Assembly: GCA_024114885.1 (NCBI GenBank)
Contig: CP099418.1
Coordinates: 682,001 to 746,000 of the forward strand
DNA length: 64,000 bases
Source: Septoria linicola
Taxonomy: Eukaryota > Ascomycota > Dothideomycetes > Mycosphaerellales > Mycosphaerellaceae
Direction: 5' to 3'
This document shows positions 57,877 through 64,000 of this stretch, piece by piece. The position numbers and the translations under genes are program-made. How positions within the stretch are numbered: position 1 is the stretch's first letter; every line of letters begins with the position of its first letter. Under the pieces are notes generated by a model. The model ran no database searches, was not told the origin of the DNA, and worked only from the letters and a program-made list of their open reading frames with translations.

Positions 57877-58691
57877 ATGGCAACAGATATCCAAAAGAAC
57901 TTGACAACCAAGAACGAAGAATATGCATCTTCATTCACACAAGGTCATTTGGCTCTTCCGCCAGCCAAGAAGTACCTCGTTGGCAAGTCTTCACCTAAGC
58001 TCTAGAGGTGTTTATATCGATAAAGATCCGCAATTAACATCACCCAGTAACCTGCATGGACGCCCGAATCGACCCAGCCGCAGCATTCGGCATCGATCTC
58101 GGTGACGCACACGTTATCAGAAACGCTGGTGGTCAGTTCTGTCCTGCCAAATCCTCGACATTTTCTCTCTTGTCCTTCTCCTGCTCCACGCATCAGCACA
58201 TACCATCGTCCTGACAATCATCACTTATTCACGATCAAAACATCTAGGCAACGCCAAAGACGCCCTCCGCTCCATCCTCATCTCACAACACCTCCTCGGC
58301 ACGCGAGAAATCATCCTCGTTAAACACACCGGCTGCGGAATGCTCACTTTCACCAACACTGATGCTCTTTCCCTCGTGGCGCAGAATGTTGGCGCTGGAG
58401 TGTTGGCGGGGACGTATGGTATGTCCTGTCTGTCCTCCCCCCCCCCCCCCCCCCCCCCTCACTGCCCTGGTCTCCCTCGTCCCGAATCCCACTAGCTGCC
58501 CCGTGTCGTTTCTGAAATGCGAGCGATCTGCCATGCTGACAGCCTCTGGAGACTTCCAGCCATTCCAGGACCTTGAGAAAGCCGTGCAAGACGACGTAGC
58601 ATGGCTACAAAGTCATTCCGCTCTTTTGGGCAAGACGATTAGTGGGTGGGTGTATGAGGTCGAGACGGGAAGGACGAGGCATGTTGTTTGA
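57877..58691 (+). CDS. Beta-carbonic anhydrase, small type
   Basis: Zinc enzyme interconverting CO2 and bicarbonate. Four exons: 57877-57982, 58048-58131, 58248-58418, 58552-58691; 501 nt, 166 aa. The first intron is GC-AG (donor GCAAGT); the others are GT-AG. Splicing restores YLVVTCMDARIDPAAAFGI, where Cys and the Asp-Arg pair are the first zinc ligand and catalytic dyad, then HVIRNAGGNAKDALRSI, then IILVKHTGCGMLTF, where His and Cys complete the zinc site. The N-terminus (MATDIQKNLTTKNEEYAS) has no targeting signal, so probably cytosolic. Intron 3 contains 22 consecutive C residues (58437-58458). Exon ORFs look unrelated unless spliced. Confidence 0.9.
58437..58458 (+). repeat. Poly-C mononucleotide tract (22 C)
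   Basis: Uninterrupted run of 22 cytosines in the third intron of the carbonic anhydrase gene. The other strand is G22, able to fold as a G-quadruplex. Length is likely to vary between isolates and may be misread by sequencing. Confidence 0.9.
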
Positions 58692-58904
58692 GCTGTGGAG
58701 ATTCCTCCAGCGGCTCACTCGTTGTTATTGTGGCGAGACGAATCGAGAAGGAGTCACGAAGTCGTATGGTGGCGATGAACTCTGATAAATTCATGATGTT
58801 GCCCCTGTTTGCGTAAATAAGCATCATGTGCCTTGCACCACCGAGCCACTGTCATCGATTTGCACTTTCTCCAGATCTCGACCATCCGGCTCGTCTGACA
58901 GCTT

Positions 58905-59472
58905 TCACGTCCACCCAGGTGGTGCAGGAGCGAAGTAGCATACTACTGCAATGGGCAGAACAATTGCCGGCGTCCCAACGAAAACAAGTCCGAATAGTCT
59001 GATGGCTTCATGCGTGTAATACCAACGATTGATTGCACACAAGCTCAGTCCGAGTGCGAGCATGATACAGAAGACGCGCACGACATCTGCACGAACGACT
59101 TGTCAGCCACCGGAATCATGTCGAGTGAAACACATTTCGGAGCCTTACATTGAAGCATTTCCTCTTCAGACACATCGAGATCTTTCTCCTTTGCCGGACC
59201 TCGCTGGCTGCGCACAGCAGGTCGACCTCGCTATGTAGTGCCCAGCCGCCTTCAGTGCCGAAGAGATGACGAAACATCTCTTTGTCGTAGTACCAGAGAT
59301 CATCACCCCTGCCCAACTTCCATTTGGATGCGATAGCTTCGGCCTCCGCCGTTTCCAAATTACGTGTGACGACCAAGAGCTGGGTCAGAAACTCGCGAAC
59401 TTCTGCTGGAAAAGCTTTGCTGGGGGGAAGTGGCGGCTTCGACAGCTGGACGGTGGTGTATTTGTGGTCCAT
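58905..59472 (-). CDS. Small protein with two C-terminal membrane helices
   Basis: Model with three exons: 59276-59472, 59149-59207, 58905-59086; 438 nt, 145 aa. The second intron (59087-59148, GTAAGG...GTGCAG) is clear. The first (59208-59275, donor GTTTCG) is inferred because without it the N-terminal frame does not reach the conserved-looking KEKDLDVSEEEMLQ; another donor or a frameshift is possible. The N-terminus from Met 59472 (MDHKYTTVQLSKPPLPPSK) is soluble and helical. The C-terminus has two hydrophobic segments, VVRVFCIMLALGLSLCAIN and LFGLVFVGTPAIVLPIAVVC, ending PAPPGWT. No family recognised; probably an integral membrane protein of unknown role. Confidence 0.5.
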
Positions 59473-60370
59473 GATTGGCTGTTTAGTGATGGAGGCTGAC
59501 TCTCTCATGTTTCTTGGGCAAATTGACCAGGAACCTAAGTCGACTTGAATAGTATGGGCCACGGAGTTGATCAATGCTTCGTAGAGTCTCTACAATCTTC
59601 CGTGTTCGTAGCTCTTCGTCGTACATAGAAAAGCGGTGTTAGTCGATTAGCATCTTACGGCAGGTGGCATGAGATGAATATGTTGCTAGCGATAGTGCTC
59701 ACCGGTGCCTAGCAAGGGATGGCACAGCCCACGCCAGGCACAAAGATGTGCAGTGCGCCTTGTTACTGTGCTACTGGAATCTGTATCAGCGCCAAGTAGT
59801 ATCGGAACCTTTGAGTCGGTATGCTGAATGACTTTTTTCCAACTTGTGTTGTAGTTGCGGATGATCAAAACAACGGTTGTGGATACACTGCACTGATACA
59901 GGAACGTGGTAGCTGCGACCATTCATCGCGACCTGAAGAGAGAAGCATGAATGTAGAATAGGCAAGAGTAGGACCATAAGAATCCACAGCATCTTATAGC
60001 TGCGATGTAGGGGTACGGTCATCGTCTTGACCGGATCACCGCTGTACTCGTTTGACTGCCATTGAGGGTATGTCGCATAGCATCATCCAAACTCTGTCAT
60101 AGCTTGCCATATCGACCGAGCTTCCCACGAGCTGGAAAGTAGAGCAAGATGCTAGCAGCTATCGTCGTCCAATGCTGATCTGGTGATGGAGAACAATGCC
60201 CGAGTGAGGAGAACGGAGGAAGAAGTAGAGGCAAGGACGAGGACCCCTAGCTTCGGTTGGACCCGTCACTCCGGACCCACTTAGTCGGATTTCCAAAAAG
60301 TGAATCTCGAAAAGTTCATCTCCAGATTACAAGATAATTACAATAGAACCAGACAATTCTCGCCCGCGCA
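59473..60370. other. Intergenic stretch with one possible small secreted ORF
   Basis: About 900 bp upstream of PUF6. A minus-strand ORF from the Met at 59992 to 59786 begins with a good signal-peptide-like segment (MLWILMVLLLPILHSCFS) and has two further Cys, but it has no support beyond that and could be chance. The last about 100 bp before 60371 should be the PUF6 promoter. Confidence 0.35.
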
Positions 60371-62443
60371 ATGTCAAACAAAATGGGTGGAGTAAAGCGC
60401 AAGGAAGCGCCATCAGCCGCAGTCAAAAGCGAGAAGAAGCAGAAGACGAGCGACGGCAAGACGTACGAGAAGAAGTACGAAAAGCCAGTGAAGCGATCTC
60501 ATCTCGAAGAAGCGGCCGACAACGATGGCGACGACGACGACGACGCCGACACGGGGGCAATGAACTCCGAGCGAGCGGATATGGTCAAGGGGAAGCCCAT
60601 GAGCAACACCAACGCCAAGTTCAAGCTGGACGGATCTTCAGCAGAAGCGCATCAGAAACAGCGTCAACTCGCCAAAGAGCGGAAAGCCGCCAAACCCAAT
60701 GCCGATGTGGTGCACCGATCGAAGCAGCTGTGGGAGAAGCTGCGAAGGAAGTCACATGTCCCTAAAGAAGAGCGAGAAGAGCTGCTTACGGAACTCTTCA
60801 CCATCATCGATGGCAGAGTGCGCGATTTCGTCTTCAAGCACGATTCTGTGAGAGTTGTGCAATGCGCGATCAAGTATGCACGACCGGCACAGCTCAAGGG
60901 CATCGTAAAAGAGCTACAGGGTGACGTAAGGGATTTGGTGGAGTCGCGATATGGAAAGTTCTTGGTCGCGAAGATGGTCGTGCAAGGCGATCGTGAGGAC
61001 AAGGACTTGATTATACCACAATTTTACGGCAACATCAAGAGATTGATCAATCACCCGGAGGCCTCATGGATTGTGGACGATATATACAGACAAGTCGCAA
61101 CGCCTCAGCAGAAAGCCATGATGCTTCGCGAATGGTACGGAGCAGAGTATGCAATTGAGGGCAAGCAGTACACGAAAAAGGCACCATCTGCCGATGTTAC
61201 AGCCGATCTTGTCAAGATTTTGGAGGAGAGCCCAGAGAAGCGCAAGCCATTCCTTGGCTATCTTCGGCAGCTGATCAACAACCTGATCCAGAAGAAGATG
61301 ACCGGCTTCACAATGCTGCACGATGCCATGCTACAGTACTTCCTGGCCCTCCCAGCAGGTTCAGAGGACCACACTGAATTCCTGGAGATCCTGCGAAACG
61401 ACATCGATTCGGAGGAGAACGATGGAGGAGGCGATCTCTACCGCAACCTGGCGTTCACAAAATCTGGCAGCCGCCTCGTCTGCCTCGCAATCGCACACGG
61501 TTCAGCCAAAGCCAGGAAACAGATCTTGAAGTGCTTCAAAAACCACATTGAAACAATGGCTTTTGACCAATACGCACGAATGGTTCTCGTGACCGGTCTA
61601 GACGTGACAGACGACACGAAACTGACCTCACAAACCATCTTGACCGAGCTCCTTGGTCTCAAAAACGAAGATACCAAGTCCAAGCACGACAGACTAGAAG
61701 CCATGATCACCAACCTCGACGCCCGTCTTCCCATACTCTATCCTCTAGCCGGCACAGCCAAATGGCTCTGCCAATCTGGTGAGAAGGAAACCATTGACGA
61801 GCTCCACGCCATCCGCTCCACAACCTCGAAGAAGGCCCCCGAGCAGCGAAGAGAAGAGCTCCTTAAGACCGTCTCAGAACCTCTCCTCGAGCTCGTCTCC
61901 AACCGCGCTTCAAATCTCATAACCTCCTCCTTCGGCACTCAAGCCATCTCCGAAATCCTCCTCTCCTGCACCGCATCAAACCGCGCCTCTGCAGCATCTG
62001 CAGTCGCCGCTCTGGCCACCGACAACCCTCTCGAGGACTCCCACATCGCCAAAGACGCCGCCGTCGGCCGCATGTTCAAAACCCTCGTCACAGGTGGCGC
62101 GTTCGATCCTGCCACCAAATCCGTGACGCTCTCTGAACCACGCCTCGGTTTCGGAAGCACGCTCTACCCAATCATCAAAGACAACATCGTCAATTGGGCA
62201 ACGAGCGATTCGTCGTTTGTCGTTGTCGCGTTGTTGGAATCTGAAGATGTCGACGATGCGACGAAGAAGAGTGTGAGGAAAGCGCTCGAGAAGGGGAAGA
62301 AGGAGATTAAGAAGGCTGCTGAAGGTGGCAAGGGTGCGAAAGCAGAGGTCAATGAAGAGGCCAATGGTGGTGGGAAGAATAAGAAGAGGAAGGTGGAAAG
62401 TAAAGGCAATGTTGGCGCGAGGATTTTGTTGGAGAAGTTGTAG
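60371..62443 (+). CDS. PUF6: Pumilio-family protein Puf6
   Basis: Nucleolar Puf-A/PUM3-type protein that binds structured RNA; in yeast it acts in 60S assembly and ASH1 mRNA repression. Single exon, 690 aa. A Lys-rich N-terminal tail with acidic DNDGDDDDDADTG is followed by SKQLWEKLRRKSHVPKEERE, a family hallmark. Atypical PUF repeats follow (VFKHDSVRVVQCAIKYA, VESRYGKFLVAKMVVQGDRE, SWIVDDIYRQVATPQQK, FTKSGSRLVCLAIAHGSAKA). The CPL domain region contains LLELVSNRASNLITSSFGTQ. The C-terminus is Lys-rich (KEIKKAAEGGKGAK). A second Met (residue 5) is an equally plausible start. With ERB1, it is the second 60S-assembly factor in the window; they are 13 kb apart and not co-arranged. Confidence 0.93.
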   Translation: MSNKMGGVKRKEAPSAAVKSEKKQKTSDGKTYEKKYEKPVKRSHLEEAADNDGDDDDDADTGAMNSERADMVKGKPMSNTNAKFKLDGSSAEAHQKQRQLAKERKAAKPNADVVHRSKQLWEKLRRKSHVPKEEREELLTELFTIIDGRVRDFVFKHDSVRVVQCAIKYARPAQLKGIVKELQGDVRDLVESRYGKFLVAKMVVQGDREDKDLIIPQFYGNIKRLINHPEASWIVDDIYRQVATPQQKAMMLREWYGAEYAIEGKQYTKKAPSADVTADLVKILEESPEKRKPFLGYLRQLINNLIQKKMTGFTMLHDAMLQYFLALPAGSEDHTEFLEILRNDIDSEENDGGGDLYRNLAFTKSGSRLVCLAIAHGSAKARKQILKCFKNHIETMAFDQYARMVLVTGLDVTDDTKLTSQTILTELLGLKNEDTKSKHDRLEAMITNLDARLPILYPLAGTAKWLCQSGEKETIDELHAIRSTTSKKAPEQRREELLKTVSEPLLELVSNRASNLITSSFGTQAISEILLSCTASNRASAASAVAALATDNPLEDSHIAKDAAVGRMFKTLVTGGAFDPATKSVTLSEPRLGFGSTLYPIIKDNIVNWATSDSSFVVVALLESEDVDDATKKSVRKALEKGKKEIKKAAEGGKGAKAEVNEEANGGGKNKKRKVESKGNVGARILLEKL

Positions 62444-63086
62444 CTGGACTGTGTATAGACTTGTATCGAGACCATGGGTGCGACCCGAGCAGAGTGATGC
62501 TTGTGCATCGTATCGTATCTGCCATGGAAACGCGTGTACAGATCACATCTTGCGGGTTTCACGAATCAATCAACTCTTTTACGATCTTTCTCACATTCCG
62601 GTCGTTGTGTGGCGTGCAGTTCGAGCTAGTATATCTGGGAGGTTAGCCAAGTACGGCAAGTCAATCTATGCTATGCTCATAGCTCCAGGTGATGAGATGA
62701 TGTTTGGTACGTGAGAATCAGTCGTCGCATTGTGCGCGTCTATTTGTTCCTGCCTGCTCATGTTGTGTCATATCGTCGTGCTGGAAGGTCTCAGGAAGAG
62801 TGAGTAGGCGCTCCTGATGAGACGATGCTGTTGCAGCAAGGGACATTGTACTTTCGGAGGAGTCCAGGATGAGACACTAAGAGTACTGTCGTGAGGACGA
62901 ATTTAGTAGTTCACAAACACTGTAGAGAGAACACGGTTCAGGAGCGCAGCAGGCCTGCATTGAGCAAAAGCCCAGTCGCAATTTCTACACATTAGGTGAA
63001 TCGTGAGAAGCATGCTTGACAAAGGAGCTCAGTACGCATATATACAGGAGTTGTTGGTGACTCTATCGAACAGTGACTGAACCCAT
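62444..63086. other. Convergent 3' region between PUF6 and ATP7
   Basis: About 640 bp holding the two 3' UTRs. Plus-strand ORFs of 61-129 codons overlap the PUF6 end in other frames and look like chance. Confidence 0.45.
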
Positions 63087-63908
63087 CTATAGCACTGAGA
63101 GGTTGCCGAATTTCTCCTGTGGCCGAGGTTAGTCTGACAACAAACAAAATCAGCACTTGCTTCAGCTGAACATACCTGGTAGCCTGGAACTTGCCAGCGG
63201 CCCTTTGACACGAGCTGCGAGACACGCTCGTCGATATCTGGGCGGGCGGCAACGACTTCGTCCTACGCGGAAAAGAGACATTAGCGACTTCTGCACTTTG
63301 ATCACGTGACCGGAACATCCCATCACTAGGCACAACCATGTCCAAATGCCGGATACATACCACAGTGAGGTCCTCAAACGGCCGTGCAGACTCGATGTTC
63401 TTCAGCGTCTTCTCCAAATCCTGCAACTCGGCGTCGACCTTGCCCTTGGTCTCCTCGGCGCTCTTCACGGCCTGAGCCTCAAAAGCCTCAATGGCCTTGA
63501 TCTGTCTCTGCACATCGTACTTCTTTGGCGAGAACGACGTGAACTGCTTTTCAATGTCGGCAATGACGTCCTGGTTCTTGAGCACGGAGAGGTAGTGCTG
63601 GAAGTCAACGGTTTGGGCCTGCTCGTTGAGCTGCTGGACCTTGCGGCGCGCGGCGTCGTTGCGGGCTTTGAAGCTCTGGAGGGCGTTGGCGGTGCTTCCC
63701 TTGAGGCCGAGTTTGGTGCCCAGGTTGGCCCAGTCGATCTTGAGAGCGGCGGATCGCTAGGAGGAGGTGTTAGTAGGTGTCGTTGTCGCAGAAAACGCGG
63801 CGGCATTGGATCGCGGGAAGAGGCGCTTGGTTGCGCGACCATTTCCTTCTGCGCATCCACTGCTGCATCTCGCTTGCGGCTGGGACTATCACATACCGTA
63901 GCCGCCAT
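63087..63908 (-). CDS. ATP7: ATP synthase subunit d, mitochondrial (Atp7)
   Basis: Peripheral-stalk subunit of the F1Fo ATP synthase in the inner mitochondrial membrane. Four exons: 63897-63908 (only 12 nt, MAAT), 63361-63756, 63176-63262, 63087-63116; 525 nt, 174 aa, the usual length. All introns are GT-AG (GTATGT donors). Joining gives MAATRSAALKIDWANLGTKL, then SFKARNDAARRKVQQL, DFQHYLSVLKNQDVIADIE, FSPKKYDVQRQIKAIEAFEA and FEDLTVDEVVAARPDIDERV, then KGRWQVPGYQEKFGNLSVL. These are family hallmarks; the C-terminal GRWxVPGYxEKFG motif is typical. The 12-nt first exon makes simple ORF calling miss the true start. Confidence 0.93.
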
Positions 63909-64000
63909 TGTGAATTTCTGTGTCGAGGCGTTGGAGATGTGCTGTCGCTGACTACCTCGCTGGTGAGGTCAAAGTCGAGATTCGGGAAAGAACGGCCCCG

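Noticed and set aside
1..64000. tRNA or rRNA genes
   Set aside because: No cloverleaf-forming A/B box pair or rRNA segment was recognised by eye in the non-RIPed arms; a covariance-model scan was not possible.

Overview
The window is nuclear DNA of a filamentous ascomycete, most likely a Dothideomycete. The evidence is small (50-130 nt) spliceosomal introns with ctaac-type branch sites, a Med19/Rox3 of the Dothideomycete type, a Zn2Cys6 regulator with an AflR-type C-terminus, and a large island mutated in the manner of repeat-induced point mutation (RIP). Species assignment is inference.

Left arm (1-5254): MED19 (minus) and the ERCC1/RAD10 nuclease subunit gene (plus) diverge from a 454-bp spacer. 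Next is a Zn2Cys6 transcription factor on the minus strand, whose zinc cluster is split between a 70-nt first exon and exon 2.

Island (5255-44614, 39.4 kb): no intact gene. CpA and TpG are almost absent and TpA is in great excess, while CpG is kept. Stops sit where Gln (CAA/CAG) or Trp (TGG) codons are expected. A near-perfect 34-bp inverted repeat closes both ends. Reading through the RIP stops gives a nest of elements. (1) The outermost is a DNA transposon whose minus-strand rve-type integrase ORF is split between 43973-44470 and about 6500-9091. (2) Inside it is a probable hAT element (about 9092-43972) with a minus-strand hAT transposase (about 9400-12400) and, on the plus strand near its other end, two histone-H3-fold domains in tandem (about 42000-42420 and 43205-43533). 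(3) Two Gypsy-type LTR elements lie tail to tail (A 13332-30909 plus strand; B 31065-41098 minus strand, 5'-truncated), making a palindrome with arms of about 10.03 kb and a 155-bp spacer. Both carry a third ORF of about 929 codons downstream of pol. (4) A Ty1/Copia element (21070-27366, minus strand, 277-bp LTRs, CTTTA target duplication) sits in Gypsy A. It is the least mutated and so the youngest.

Right arm (44615-64000): gene-dense, normal composition. ERB1 (ribosome biogenesis) starts only 118 bp from the island. It is followed by an A1-type aspartic-peptidase-like membrane protein without the usual catalytic motifs, a secreted Ser/Thr-rich protein with an in-frame stop, an F-box-like protein, a small three-exon gene, the VPS26 retromer subunit, a homocysteine S-methyltransferase, a beta-carbonic anhydrase (with a GC-AG intron and a 22-nt poly-C tract), a small two-TM protein, PUF6, and ATP synthase subunit d (ATP7). 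Most are housekeeping genes with no shared pathway; ERB1 and PUF6 both act in 60S ribosome assembly. The island appears to have landed in the shared promoter region of the transcription factor and ERB1.
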